The notes under the pieces are model-generated. The model saw only the letters and a list, made by a program, of their open reading frames with translations, was not told the DNA's origin and searched no databases. Positions 52,578 to 62,014 of a DNA stretch of 64,000 nt are shown one piece after another. The stretch lies in the NCBI GenBank assembly GCA_025356475.1, contig JANXSX010000150.1, positions 225,896 to 289,895 of the forward strand, in the 5' to 3' direction. The DNA comes from Isosphaeraceae bacterium (GTDB lineage: Bacteria; Planctomycetota; Planctomycetia; Isosphaerales; Isosphaeraceae). Within the stretch, counting starts at the first letter, position 1. Every line of letters starts with the position of its first letter. Both the position numbers and the translations under genes were made by a program.

Positions 52578-54044
52578 TCAGGCGATATAGCCGAGGCCAC
52601 TCAGACGATCTCTGATGATCTCCTCTTGAACCGTCGTGCTGGATTCCGGAGTGGTCGAAGGCGCAACGGCTTCAGACAAGATCCGGCCCTGCATCGAACT
52701 CGGAACGTCATATCCCGCCAGTGCGAGAAGCGTCGGAGCGATATCCAGAAGCTTTGCTCCTTCGACTTTTCCCCGAACGGCATGGTTCGAGGAACAGAGG
52801 ATAAAGGCCCCGTGTTGTGCATGGTTGCAATCATCGGGTCCGGTATCGTTCTCTCGGAGGTGGAGCGAGGGGTAACCGACCCCTCCAATCGAGCGCCAGG
52901 AGAGGGCCCCGAAGTGAACGAGCAGGTCGGGAGCGACGCCGTTGACCTGCTTGTAGATCTCTTCTGGCTTGAAAACCAAGGTGCCGAGCAACGTACCGTC
53001 GGGTCCGGTGGTCGCCGCAAACATGTCTCGGACCTCATCGCGAAATCGCTCGTAGTCTTCCGGCTCGATCACGCCTTGAGGTTCGCGGCCCTTCACATTC
53101 AGGAAGACCCGGGCGTAATAGCCCCCCTCGCTCCAGACGCGGGTCTTCTCCCAGTTGACGTCAAGCTTGGCGAAGGGAGTCACCTTCTCAGGGTAGGTGT
53201 TGAGGACGAGGAGCCCCTCTTTGATCAGCCATTCATTGACACAGAAACCACCGTCGAGCCGTTGGGCACCGTGGTCGGAGACGACCAGGACAACCGTGTC
53301 GTCAGTGAGGAGTTCCAACGTGCGACCGATTTCGTCGTCGAGCTCACGGTAGTAGTCGCGGATCACCTCCCGGTAAGGGTTTTCACCTTGGGGATGATCG
53401 ACGTGCTCGGGATCATGGTACTTCCAGAAGCCGTGATGGATGCGGTCGAGACCGATCTCGACGAACTGGAAGAAGTCCCAATCCGCCTTCTCGATGTAGT
53501 GCCGAACCACCTGAAAATGCTTCCGACTCATCGTCAGGATCTCGTCGAGAAGCCAGTCCTTGTGATCGGAGCGGAACCCTTTGACGTCGACGGGATACTC
53601 TCCCACGAGCGCAGCGATTTCGGCGGCGACTTCGGGAGGGTGAGTGTAGACGTCACTCTTGGTATCGGGAGTCAGGAAGCAGCCGATCGAAATGCCGTTA
53701 AGCTTGCGAGGCGGGTAGGCGGGGGGGACGCCGATCACGACCGATTTCCCCCCTTCTCTGGCGACCTGATCCCAGATTGTTAGTGCTTGAAACGACTTTG
53801 AGTTCACTATGCCGAGCCCGTTGTAGGAATAATCCACCCGGTTTCGGAAGCCGTACACCCCGAGCGACCCCGGGTCTTGAGAGGTCGCCATGCACATCCA
53901 GGCGGGGACGGTGATCGGTGGAATCACACTTTCAAGCTTGCCGTAAGAACCCGCGTTCATAAGGTGGCGAATATTGACCAGCCGCTCATCACCAAACAGG
54001 AGTTCAGGGGCAGCGCAATCCAGACCGATGATCAGAATTTTCAT
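52578..54044 (-). CDS. AlkP-superfamily phosphohydrolase/phosphomutase, paralogue 2
   Basis: A 488-residue member of the COG3379-like AlkP superfamily. The first metal Asp is in MKILIIGLDCAAPELL, the nucleophile Thr region is PPITVPAWMCMATSQDPG, and the second metal site is VVSDHGAQRLDGG; LLDIAPTLLALAG near the C-terminus is also typical. Its ATG overlaps the stop of paralogue 1 (ATGA). Members include phosphodiesterases, phosphoglycerate mutase-type enzymes and phosphoglycerol transferases; the substrate is unknown. Expression is coupled to paralogue 1. Confidence 0.85.
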   Translation of the reverse strand: MKILIIGLDCAAPELLFGDERLVNIRHLMNAGSYGKLESVIPPITVPAWMCMATSQDPGSLGVYGFRNRVDYSYNGLGIVNSKSFQALTIWDQVAREGGKSVVIGVPPAYPPRKLNGISIGCFLTPDTKSDVYTHPPEVAAEIAALVGEYPVDVKGFRSDHKDWLLDEILTMSRKHFQVVRHYIEKADWDFFQFVEIGLDRIHHGFWKYHDPEHVDHPQGENPYREVIRDYYRELDDEIGRTLELLTDDTVVLVVSDHGAQRLDGGFCVNEWLIKEGLLVLNTYPEKVTPFAKLDVNWEKTRVWSEGGYYARVFLNVKGREPQGVIEPEDYERFRDEVRDMFAATTGPDGTLLGTLVFKPEEIYKQVNGVAPDLLVHFGALSWRSIGGVGYPSLHLRENDTGPDDCNHAQHGAFILCSSNHAVRGKVEGAKLLDIAPTLLALAGYDVPSSMQGRILSEAVAPSTTPESSTTVQEEIIRDRLSGLGYIA

Positions 54045-55888
54045 GAGATGAGTGAGCTCCCTTCCATGTCGGCCCCGTTGGGCAATCCGAGTGCAGCAAG
54101 AATCGTAGGAGCAAGGTCCACAAGGTTGGCGTTCTCGCCCGCGAACGGCTGATTCATGAACAGGCAGCCAGGCACGAGGAGTGGATCAATAATGTGATCG
54201 CCACTCCATGCCTTGGTGTTGTCCTCAAAATGGCCAGGTGGCAGTCCACCTATTGAAGATGACCACGAGACTCGATACCCCGCTGCAAAATTGACAAAGA
54301 GGTCGGGCGACTCGGCAGCGAACGGACCCGAATAGAGTTGGTCGCGAGTCTTGACCGACCGAATGGCGACCGACCCTTTCCCTTCATCAACAAGTCCCGT
54401 CAAGCCGTTGACAATGGATCGGGCAAGGGTCTCTGACTCGGCAGGTTCGACGATTCCATCCCCTTCTCTGCCCTTGAGATTCAGATAGATCCCGCCCAGG
54501 CCAAGGGCATACGCCTTGGTACGACCCCAATCGACCGAGCGGAACAACTCGCCCGCGTCGTGCCCGAGTTCGTGGCCGTGCTTGAGGGTCAATAGGCCCT
54601 GGTCATGGAGCCAGGTGTTGAGGTGAACACCGCGACGGAAGCTGTTGAAACCGTGATCGGAGAGAACGACTAACAGGGTCTCGTGATCGACAAACTTGAG
54701 CGCCTCACCAACGGCCTGGTCGCCGCGTTTGTAGTGATCGAGGATGAGCTGGGCAATTTCCGGATCGGCAGGCTCGCCGAGTAGTGCCGGGTGTCCGGGC
54801 TCGCGATGTCTCCAGAGCATGTGCTGGACGCGGTCGGGTGTGTCAAAGAGGCAGAAGAAGAGCCCGGCTTCGAATCGTTCGAGTTCGTAAAGCATCATCG
54901 CTTCACGTTCGTCCCAGACCTCGTCACATTGGTCGAGAAAAGCGTTCAGGCTGATACGACCATTGCTCAAGCCCGTGTGGTCCTCAACCATCCCGGTCGT
55001 GTGAAAGATCCCGATCGATTGGGCGAGCTGCCCGGCGTAACTCTCGGGTGCGCTGATCGGAAAGGCCGGTTCGGAGGGGTCGAAGTTGATTGGCGAGGCG
55101 TAAAGTTCGATCTCGGGCTCGAGGCGGACCAGGTGGAATCGAACCATTCCACAGACTGAATTGAGCATCCCCAACTTAAACTTTACCTTGAGCCAATCAC
55201 TCCATTGACCTTCAACGACGGGCACTTCGCCAGTCCCCCCGGCGCAGCTCACCGAGACACTCGGTGTTTCCGGGTCGAGTCCAATCCGCAGACCGAGTTG
55301 GATGTTCGTCCGATCCTTCGGGTTGCGCGGACCGATCAGGTGAGTGAGGATCGATTGGCCCTCGGTCCGCTTGATGAGCACGACATTTTCCGACTCACGT
55401 ACCCGCACGCTCGGATCAGTCGTATAGAAGGTTGAGGTTCCCAGGCCGCCGCGAAGATCCGGCACTCCCATCCCCGCAAGCAACCGACCTTGGATGGGTG
55501 CGGGGGGGTAGGTGCAGGGACAGCGCAGGATCGTCGAGGGGACGCCAGCCGAGCCCAACAGGTCCCAGACGGGAACGCCCCGTCGCCGATTGACAGGCTT
55601 GGGGGGGACGAACGGGTTGCGCTGATCGTAGCAATTGAGGCCGAGATCGATCTGGTAGGTCTTGGGATCTCGACGGAGGAAGTCGAAGATACCATGTCGC
55701 CCGGGATTGGCCCCCGTGGCAAACGAGGACCAAGCCACCGGGGTCTGGGCCGGAGTAGTCGTCGCTACCCGGGAGAAACCCCCGAGGCTTCGCAGTTTGG
55801 CTAGATTGGGCAAGTCACCCGAGGCGAGTAATGGATTGACGAGGCTCGGATCTAGCCCGTCGAGTCCGATCACGATGACTTTGCGGAT
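54041..55888 (-). CDS. AlkP-superfamily phosphohydrolase, paralogue 1 (probable ATC start)
   Basis: A 615-residue AlkP superfamily protein related to the next gene: the opening RKVIVIGLDGLDPSLV carries the first metal Asp, TTTPAQTPVAWSSFATG the nucleophile region and VVLSDHGFNSFRRG the second site. No ATG, GTG or TTG fits the beginning of this strand. The only good ribosome binding site, GGAG, is eight bases before an ATC at 55888, directly before RKVIV, so translation probably starts on ATC. Alternatives are a GTG at 55873, which cuts off the first strand, or a TTG at 55987, which adds 33 unlike residues. The start overlaps the end of the small upstream gene by 19 bases. Confidence 0.8.
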   Translation of the reverse strand: MRKVIVIGLDGLDPSLVNPLLASGDLPNLAKLRSLGGFSRVATTTPAQTPVAWSSFATGANPGRHGIFDFLRRDPKTYQIDLGLNCYDQRNPFVPPKPVNRRRGVPVWDLLGSAGVPSTILRCPCTYPPAPIQGRLLAGMGVPDLRGGLGTSTFYTTDPSVRVRESENVVLIKRTEGQSILTHLIGPRNPKDRTNIQLGLRIGLDPETPSVSVSCAGGTGEVPVVEGQWSDWLKVKFKLGMLNSVCGMVRFHLVRLEPEIELYASPINFDPSEPAFPISAPESYAGQLAQSIGIFHTTGMVEDHTGLSNGRISLNAFLDQCDEVWDEREAMMLYELERFEAGLFFCLFDTPDRVQHMLWRHREPGHPALLGEPADPEIAQLILDHYKRGDQAVGEALKFVDHETLLVVLSDHGFNSFRRGVHLNTWLHDQGLLTLKHGHELGHDAGELFRSVDWGRTKAYALGLGGIYLNLKGREGDGIVEPAESETLARSIVNGLTGLVDEGKGSVAIRSVKTRDQLYSGPFAAESPDLFVNFAAGYRVSWSSSIGGLPPGHFEDNTKAWSGDHIIDPLLVPGCLFMNQPFAGENANLVDLAPTILAALGLPNGADMEGSSLIS

Positions 55889-56178
55889 GGTGCAAGCTCC
55901 TGCGAGTGTTTCTGGGTGGCTCGTGCCTGCTTTCGACGCTCGGAGGCGCGTCGAGGGGGGGCTTCGCCTTTGTCGAAACGAACCCAATTTGGACTGTCGG
56001 CGTCGCAGGGATCAGGCGTGCCTAATCGGGTATCGTCGCTTCGCCTCGTCACGACACGCCACGTGTGCTGAGTGATCCGGACCAGATTCCGGCCAAACAT
56101 CAGACACGCGCCGGCGAGCCCAGCCACGATCGATGTCAATGGAAGTAGGGTTTCAGGGCCGAGGTAAGCGAGCAACAT
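55870..56178 (-). CDS. Small membrane protein at the head of the AlkP operon
   Basis: A 102-residue protein with one membrane helix (about 8-30, LLPLTSIVAGLAGACLMFG) and a basic, Arg/Lys-rich C-terminal tail. The ATG at 56178 is supported by GGAGGA eight bases upstream. It is the first gene of the minus-strand nine-gene operon; its end overlaps the AlkP-like coding region, so its translation may drive initiation there. No family recognised; similar small proteins before AlkP genes may be common in planctomycetes, but I cannot verify that here. Confidence 0.65.
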   Translation of the reverse strand: MLLAYLGPETLLPLTSIVAGLAGACLMFGRNLVRITQHTWRVVTRRSDDTRLGTPDPCDADSPNWVRFDKGEAPPRRASERRKQARATQKHSQELAPSAKSS

Positions 56179-56492
56179 CGGGACATCCTCCGTGAATACG
56201 TCAGCCCTGAATCGCGAGCATAGACACTGACCTATCAAAATTGGTGATCCGCTGGAAGGCGAATCGAGATTCGGCTCGATCTGGCCGAGTCCTTACCTGG
56301 TTTCACCACACTCGCGACAACCCCCACTCGTCGTGAGCGGACTCTCCTGGTTGGACCGATTTGTCAGTGCTGCCCCTCACTACTTGAGGCTCTCGGCTCG
56401 GCTTGACGAATTCGGACTTACGGATGTAAGATACACTCTCGGAAGTACTTAACGCGGGAAACACTGGATTCCCCTTGGAAGGCGATTCGGAC
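56179..56492. other. Divergent intergenic region, AlkP operon / secA
   Basis: A 314-base region. It holds a secA promoter (56403-56432), short hairpins near 56260-56280 and the secA ribosome binding site (AAGG, ten bases before the ATG). I found no clear minus-strand promoter for the large AlkP operon. Confidence 0.5.
56403..56432 (+). promoter_or_regulatory. Candidate secA promoter
   Basis: TTGACG (56403-56408), an 18-base spacer and TAAGAT (56427-56432). Leader length to the ATG at 56493 would be about 55 bases. Confidence 0.55.
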
Positions 56493-59400
56493 ATGGAATT
56501 GATCACAGAGATCTGGGATAAGACAACGGATGCCCTGACGGCTGTCTCCGAAGGGGTCTCCGAGGGCTTGATCCGGCTCTTCGGTAATAGCAACGAGCGA
56601 CAGATTCGCCGGATGCGTCCGATCGTCACACGCATCAACGAGATGGAAGAGGGTCTGAAGACCCAGTCCGACGACGACCTCAAGAACAAGACTCTTTCCC
56701 TCCGCGCACGCATCGCTGAGGGGGAGACTCTCGAACAGATTCTGCCCGAGGCCTTTGCCGTTTGCCGCGAAGGAGGAAACCGCTTTCTCAAGATGCGGCA
56801 CTATGATGTGCAGCTCATGGGTGGAATGGTCCTCCACGGTGGCAATATCGCCGAAATGGTCACAGGTGAAGGCAAGACCCTCGTCGCGACTTTGGCTGCC
56901 TACCTAAATGCGCTCGATGGCAAAGGCGTCCACGTTGTCACAGTGAACGATTACCTGGCCAGGCGCGACGCCGAGTGGATGAGCCCACTCTACAACGGCC
57001 TCGGTCTGACAGTCGGAGCCATCCAATCGGAGATGGAGGCGAAGGAGCGGCAGGCCGTTTATGCCTGCGACATCACATACGGGACGAACAACGAATTTGG
57101 CTTCGATTATCTTCGCGATAACATGAAGCCAACCAAGGAGTTGCAGTCCCAAGGCCCTCTGAATTATGCCATCATCGACGAAGTCGACTCGATCTTGATC
57201 GACGAGGCCCGTACCCCCCTGATCATCTCGGGACCGGCCTTCGACGATGTCCGCAAATATGCGGAAGCCGACCGAATTGCCCGGCTCTTGAAGCGGGAAC
57301 TCCACTTCGAGGTCAAGGAGAAAGAGCGGACCTGTCACCTGAATGATGATGGGGTTCGTGAGGCGGAGCGGATCGCTGGAATCGAGAGCTTTTACACTCC
57401 TGGCAACATGGAGTGGCCTCACCTGATCGACAATGCGCTCAAGGCCCACTTCCTCTATCGCAAGGATCGTGACTACGTCGTCATGAACGGCGAGATCGTG
57501 ATCGTCGATGAGTTTACCGGCCGTTTGATGACGGGGCGGCAATGGTCCGACGGCTTGCACCAGTCCGTTGAGGCCAAAGAAAAGGTCAAGATCAAGGAAG
57601 AGAACCAAACTCTGGCCACGATCACGCTTCAGAACTTCTTCAAACTCTACAAGAAGCTCTCGGGCATGACCGGCACCGCCATGACCGAGGCGAATGAGTT
57701 TTACAAAGTCTATACGTTAGATGTGATCGCGATCCCTACCAACCGAACTCTGACACGTCATAGTTATCCCGACGTGATCTATCGAAGTGATCACGAAAAG
57801 TATGGTGCGATCCTCGGCGAACTCCGAGAGGTTCATGAGACCGGCAGGCCGATCCTGGTCGGAACGACCTCAATCGAGAAGTCGGAAGAGATCTCCGATC
57901 TCCTCAAGAAGTACGGTGTGACGCATCAAGTTCTCAATGCGAAGTACCACGAGCGTGAAGCAGAGATTGTCGCACAGGCCGGGCGCAAGAATGCGGTCAC
58001 GATCGCGACGAACATGGCGGGTCGTGGTACGGACATTATTCTCGGCGGGAACCCGGACTTCATGGCCTGGGCCGACTTGAAAGTCCTCAAGAATGAGGAA
58101 GGTCAATTCCTCTATCCGACTCGGCTTGAAGTCCCCCCCGATGTTTGGACCGGAGCTGTTGGCAAGTATGAAACCGAGATGAAGGTCGAGGGCCGAGAGG
58201 TCGCCGGTGTCGGTGGCCTGCATATTATCGGCACCGAACGCCACGAGTCGAGGCGAATTGATAACCAGTTGCGTGGTCGTGCCGGTCGGCAAGGAGATCC
58301 GGGCTCATCCCGATTCTTCCTGTCACTTGAAGACGATCTGATGCGGAAATTTGCAGGGGAATGGGTCGGAGCGGTTCTCACTCGGCTTGGGATGGAGGAA
58401 GGTGAGGCCATCGAGTCGAAGTTGGTGAGCCGTCGCATCGAAGGGGCTCAGAAGAAGGTTGAAGAGCGGAATTTCGATGCTCGAAAGAACTTGCTTGAAT
58501 ATGATGAAGTCATGGACGAGCAGCGGAAACGGGTCTACTCGTTCCGCCAGCGCCTCCTCGAAGGATTGCCCGCTAAAGAGGCAATCCTCGACATGATCGA
58601 TGGCCAAATTCGTGAAGCTGCGGATCGTTTCTTGGCCGATGATTATGGTGCCGCAAGCTTCGCAGAATGGGTGGGATCGCGGCTCGGTGTTGAGATGACT
58701 CCCAAAGATTTCAAGGGCGTCGAGTTCACCGATGCGGAGTCGCAGGCCAGGGACGCTGCGGTCGACGAGGCGTCAACCCAGATTCGCGAGGCAATTGAAG
58801 AGAACCTTCAGGACGACGCCGAGCCAGCGGAATGGAATTGGGTCGCTCTTGCCGGCTGGTTCAACACCCGGTACGGCACCAACCTCAAAGATCGTGACCT
58901 GCGACGGTTCTCGAAGTCGGAGAAGGGCGAGACCACCCTCGATCGCAACGGGCTCGCCGAGTTCCTCACCGAAAAGGCTCTGGAAATCGTCCGGGCCGTC
59001 GATATCGCTCCAGCCAAGGAGTTCCTCGATCGGAACTGGGGCAAGCGATCGCTCGCCGGTTGGGCTCACCAGAAGTTCGGCCTGGGTGCCAATATGGATG
59101 ATTGGTCGAACTCGTCGAAGGCTCAGATCGTCAAGCTGCTTCAGACCGAAGCAAGGTCGCTTTACGCTCGTAAGGAAGGCGAATTCCCGGTGCGTGTCGC
59201 TCTGAGTCGCTTTCTGGTCGAGAGAACGCAGGCACAGGCCCCTCGATACGATCGCGATGGACTGGCCAATTGGGCGTCCGAACGGTTCAAAACTAGCGTT
59301 GAGCCGGCAACGCTTGCGCCGCTACTCCGCCCTGAAATCGAGGCACTCCTGCTTGAGGTTGCTCATCAGCATTATCCGGGGGCCAAGCTCTCGACCGAAC

Positions 59401-60110
59401 TTCATGAGCTGATCCAAGAGGCCTATGGCCCCGAGCCTCAGGTCGGTAAGCCCGCTCCAGTTCCAAGCCAGAAGGCATTGGCGAGCCTCGCGACCTGGCT
59501 TCGATCATCGCTTGGTGTCGAGACCACCGTGGATGAGCTTGGCAAACTCGAACGAACCGAGGCTCAGCGCAAGTTCACTCGGGTCCTTGATTCCAAACAT
59601 CGCCCGGAAATGATCGAGATGGAGAAGGTCCTGGTCCTCCAGATTCTCGACTCAAGCTGGATGGAACACCTTCGGACGATGGACCACCTGCGCAGCTCCG
59701 TTGGGCTCCGCGGCTACGCTCAGGTCGATCCCAAAGTCGAGTACAAGCGTGAAGGGATGAAGATCTTCGAGGAGATGTGGACCGGCGTCTCCGACAAGGT
59801 GACCGATCTGGTGTTCCGCATGGAGCAGGTCGACCCCGACTTCCTCTCGTATCTGGGCGCACGCTGGAAGCTGGACAAGGCGAAGACGATCCATGCGGCA
59901 GCCCCGTCCGAGCTTGTATCGGCACCCGTGAGTGGGGTTCGTGCCCAGCAAGACGCTGCGATTTCCGCTAGCCAGCAAACCGACAGGAAGGCGGAGCCTT
60001 TGCGCCACACTGGTCGGAAGGTCGGTCGGAACGACCCATGCCCCTGTGGCTCTGGTAAAAAATACAAAGCGTGTCATATGAGGACTTCATCCGGCGGTGA
60101 CATCTTCTGA
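56493..60110 (+). CDS. secA: Preprotein translocase ATPase SecA with repeat-expanded wing
   Basis: SecA is the motor of Sec-dependent export. In 1,205 residues (Escherichia coli has 901) I see the DEAD motor ([53 protein letters not shown]), the scaffold helix ([20 protein letters not shown]), and the C-terminal SEC-C zinc motif ([13 protein letters not shown]). The extra length lies between the scaffold helix and [20 protein letters not shown]: five units with the pattern (S/A/G)-(L/F)-A-x-W, at Trp726, 789, 857, 927 and 1002, spaced 63-75 residues. The ATG at 56493 (MELITEI) has AAGG ten bases upstream. It is the only secA seen in the window. Confidence 0.96.
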   Translation: MELITEIWDKTTDALTAVSEGVSEGLIRLFGNSNERQIRRMRPIVTRINEMEEGLKTQSDDDLKNKTLSLRARIAEGETLEQILPEAFAVCREGGNRFLKMRHYDVQLMGGMVLHGGNIAEMVTGEGKTLVATLAAYLNALDGKGVHVVTVNDYLARRDAEWMSPLYNGLGLTVGAIQSEMEAKERQAVYACDITYGTNNEFGFDYLRDNMKPTKELQSQGPLNYAIIDEVDSILIDEARTPLIISGPAFDDVRKYAEADRIARLLKRELHFEVKEKERTCHLNDDGVREAERIAGIESFYTPGNMEWPHLIDNALKAHFLYRKDRDYVVMNGEIVIVDEFTGRLMTGRQWSDGLHQSVEAKEKVKIKEENQTLATITLQNFFKLYKKLSGMTGTAMTEANEFYKVYTLDVIAIPTNRTLTRHSYPDVIYRSDHEKYGAILGELREVHETGRPILVGTTSIEKSEEISDLLKKYGVTHQVLNAKYHEREAEIVAQAGRKNAVTIATNMAGRGTDIILGGNPDFMAWADLKVLKNEEGQFLYPTRLEVPPDVWTGAVGKYETEMKVEGREVAGVGGLHIIGTERHESRRIDNQLRGRAGRQGDPGSSRFFLSLEDDLMRKFAGEWVGAVLTRLGMEEGEAIESKLVSRRIEGAQKKVEERNFDARKNLLEYDEVMDEQRKRVYSFRQRLLEGLPAKEAILDMIDGQIREAADRFLADDYGAASFAEWVGSRLGVEMTPKDFKGVEFTDAESQARDAAVDEASTQIREAIEENLQDDAEPAEWNWVALAGWFNTRYGTNLKDRDLRRFSKSEKGETTLDRNGLAEFLTEKALEIVRAVDIAPAKEFLDRNWGKRSLAGWAHQKFGLGANMDDWSNSSKAQIVKLLQTEARSLYARKEGEFPVRVALSRFLVERTQAQAPRYDRDGLANWASERFKTSVEPATLAPLLRPEIEALLLEVAHQHYPGAKLSTELHELIQEAYGPEPQVGKPAPVPSQKALASLATWLRSSLGVETTVDELGKLERTEAQRKFTRVLDSKHRPEMIEMEKVLVLQILDSSWMEHLRTMDHLRSSVGLRGYAQVDPKVEYKREGMKIFEEMWTGVSDKVTDLVFRMEQVDPDFLSYLGARWKLDKAKTIHAAAPSELVSAPVSGVRAQQDAAISASQQTDRKAEPLRHTGRKVGRNDPCPCGSGKKYKACHMRTSSGGDIF

Positions 60111-60149
60111 GATCGCGGATGTTGTCGTATCGAGCGAAACCGAATGATA

Positions 60150-60185
60150 GAGGCAAGTTGCGCGAGCGGATCGCCGGCTTGCCTC
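60150..60185 (+). terminator. secA terminator
   Basis: An 8-bp perfect stem (GAGGCAAG at 60150-60157 with CTTGCCTC at 60178-60185) with a 20-base loop is followed directly by GTTTCTT, 40 bases after the secA stop. A fair intrinsic-type terminator. Confidence 0.6.
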
Positions 60186-60264
60186 GTTTCTTGAGCACTT
60201 GGGCATGAGGGTTGCTCTGTTTGACTGCTGATGAGAAAGATGGACCGGGAAAGGACTCCCACAG

Positions 60265-61566
60265 ATGCCGCTCGCGCTCGATTTGATTTACATCCTGCTC
60301 TTAATCGCATCCGCGCCGGTGCTTGCCTACCGCTCGATTCGCTTTGGCAAGTATCGCGAAGGTTGGGGCCAAAAGGTGCTGGGTAAGGTCCCTCGACGCA
60401 TGGGGGAGGGACCTTGTGTCTGGTTCCACGCGGTGAGCGTCGGCGAGGTTCTGCTCTTGAAACCGATCCTCGCCGAGGTCGAACGACGTCGCCCTGGTTG
60501 GGAGGTTGTGCTCTCAACTGGAACTCCAACTGGCCTTTCGGTGGCTCGCTCAACCTACCCTGAGATCATGACATTTTATGCACCGCTCGACTTTAGTTGG
60601 GCCACTCGACGGGCCCTGGCAAGGATTCGACCGAGCGTTCTCGCCCTGGTCGAACTCGAACTCTGGCCGAACCTTGTCCGAGCCGCCAAAGATGCGGGGG
60701 CGCGTGTCGCCATCGTGAACGGTCGCCTGAGTGCTCGCAGCCATCAAGGTTATAAAAAGCTTCGCGGCCCATTAGGCCCTACGCTTCGTAGACTCGACAC
60801 GATCGCCGCCCAGAATTCCTCGTATGCCGACCGGTTCGTGGACCTGGGGATTCCTGCGGAGAAGGTCCAAGTGACGGGCTCCGTCAAGTTCGACGGTGTC
60901 GAGACCGACAGGAACAACCCACGTACTCAGGCGCTCCGTCGAGCCCTCAAGCTTTCGCCGACCGACCTGGTCTTCGTGGCGGGTAGCACGATGGAGGGCG
61001 AGGAACTCGCAGCGTTGAACGCTTATCGTGCGGCCAAAATCGATCATCCAACCTTGAGATTAATCCTCGTCCCTCGCCACATGGAACGATTTGAGAAGGT
61101 GGCCGATCTCCTCCAACAGGTGGGTATGCCATTCTCACGGCGAAGTGGCAAGGTGGGGGCCGCCAGACTAGGTTCGGAAGCACCAGTGATTCTCGTGGAT
61201 ACGTTGGGCGAGCTCTCTGCGGTTTGGGGCTTGGCGGATGTGGCGTTTGTGGGTGGGAGTCTGTTCCCTGGCCGAGGGGGACAAAACATGATCGAGCCTG
61301 CCGCCTATGGGGCTGCTGTTATGTTCGGACGTCACACTGAGAACTTCCGAGAAACTGTAGAGCAGCTTCTTGAACGAAACGGGGCATCTCAAGTCTCGGA
61401 TGCCGACGATTTGCGTCGCAAATTAATGGAAGATCTTGACGATCCCGAGACAGCCACCGAGCGAGGAAATGCTGCACGAGCCTTCGTTCTCGCGCAACAT
61501 GGGGCATCAGGTCGCACTCTTGCGGAGCTGGATCGGCAGGTTGAGGCGGCACTTGCGGGAAAGTAG
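60265..61566 (+). CDS. waaA: 3-deoxy-D-manno-octulosonic acid transferase
   Basis: WaaA transfers Kdo from CMP-Kdo to the lipid A precursor. The 433-residue protein has an N-terminal membrane anchor (~2-20), then WFHAVSVGEV with the catalytic Glu, NGRLSARSHQGYKKL, GSTMEGEE and the donor-binding GGSLFPGRGGQNMIEPAAYG, ending at HTENFRE. Length is normal for the family. The ATG has AAAGGA nine bases upstream. Its presence implies that the organism makes lipid A-type lipopolysaccharide. The gene follows secA after a terminator. Confidence 0.93.
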   Translation: MPLALDLIYILLLIASAPVLAYRSIRFGKYREGWGQKVLGKVPRRMGEGPCVWFHAVSVGEVLLLKPILAEVERRRPGWEVVLSTGTPTGLSVARSTYPEIMTFYAPLDFSWATRRALARIRPSVLALVELELWPNLVRAAKDAGARVAIVNGRLSARSHQGYKKLRGPLGPTLRRLDTIAAQNSSYADRFVDLGIPAEKVQVTGSVKFDGVETDRNNPRTQALRRALKLSPTDLVFVAGSTMEGEELAALNAYRAAKIDHPTLRLILVPRHMERFEKVADLLQQVGMPFSRRSGKVGAARLGSEAPVILVDTLGELSAVWGLADVAFVGGSLFPGRGGQNMIEPAAYGAAVMFGRHTENFRETVEQLLERNGASQVSDADDLRRKLMEDLDDPETATERGNAARAFVLAQHGASGRTLAELDRQVEAALAGK

Positions 61567-61596
61567 GCTTGAACCTTAGAGCCGGTCACCTGATAC

Positions 61597-61621
61597 TCGC
61601 ACGTGAGGTTGTCGCGTGCGA
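61597..61621 (+). terminator. Weak hairpin after waaA
   Basis: A 7-bp stem (TCGCACG at 61597-61603 with CGTGCGA at 61615-61621) with an 11-base loop and no T-tract, 30 bases after the waaA stop. Weak support. Confidence 0.3.
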
Positions 61622-61660
61622 TCCAGAGTGGATTGTGTCCGCAGGTTGTGAGGCCTTCCC

Positions 61661-62014
61661 ATGAGTGAGGAACAGAAGATGTCCGATGAACCGCAGCAAG
61701 TTCAGACAGAGGTTTTCGTCGACGACACGGGTGCCCTGCCGACGTATTCAAACTTCTGCCGTGTGACCGCAACTCCCGAAGAAGTGATCTGCGACTTTGG
61801 TTTGAATCCTCAGCCATTTGCTCAGGGCAGGCAGGATGTCAAGGCCCAGCAGCGGATCGTGATGAACTTCTACACGGCGAAACGGTTGCTGACCGCACTC
61901 GGCATGACCATTCAGCGCCACGAGCAGACCTTCGGTTCCATCGAACTCGACGTCCGTCGCCGAGCCACTGGCCAGCCCCCCCGCCCGACCGGTCCCCAAG
62001 GGATCGTCGAGTAA
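61661..62014 (+). CDS. DUF3467 family protein
   Basis: A 117-residue soluble protein. The body PTYSNFCRVTATPEEVICDFGLNPQ, then QRIVMNFYTAKRLLTALGMTIQRHE is the DUF3467 pattern: a beta-rich domain with a helix near the end and no catalytic motif. Two ATGs (61661 and 61679) are both preceded by suitable GAGG sequences; the first is used. It stands alone between waaA and the extracellular protein gene. Confidence 0.85.
   Translation: MSEEQKMSDEPQQVQTEVFVDDTGALPTYSNFCRVTATPEEVICDFGLNPQPFAQGRQDVKAQQRIVMNFYTAKRLLTALGMTIQRHEQTFGSIELDVRRRATGQPPRPTGPQGIVE

Noticed and set aside
52626..53783. A 385-codon plus-strand frame opposite the AlkP paralogue 2
   Set aside because: The minus-strand gene has clear AlkP motifs and operon context; the antisense frame lacks a ribosome binding site and any motif.
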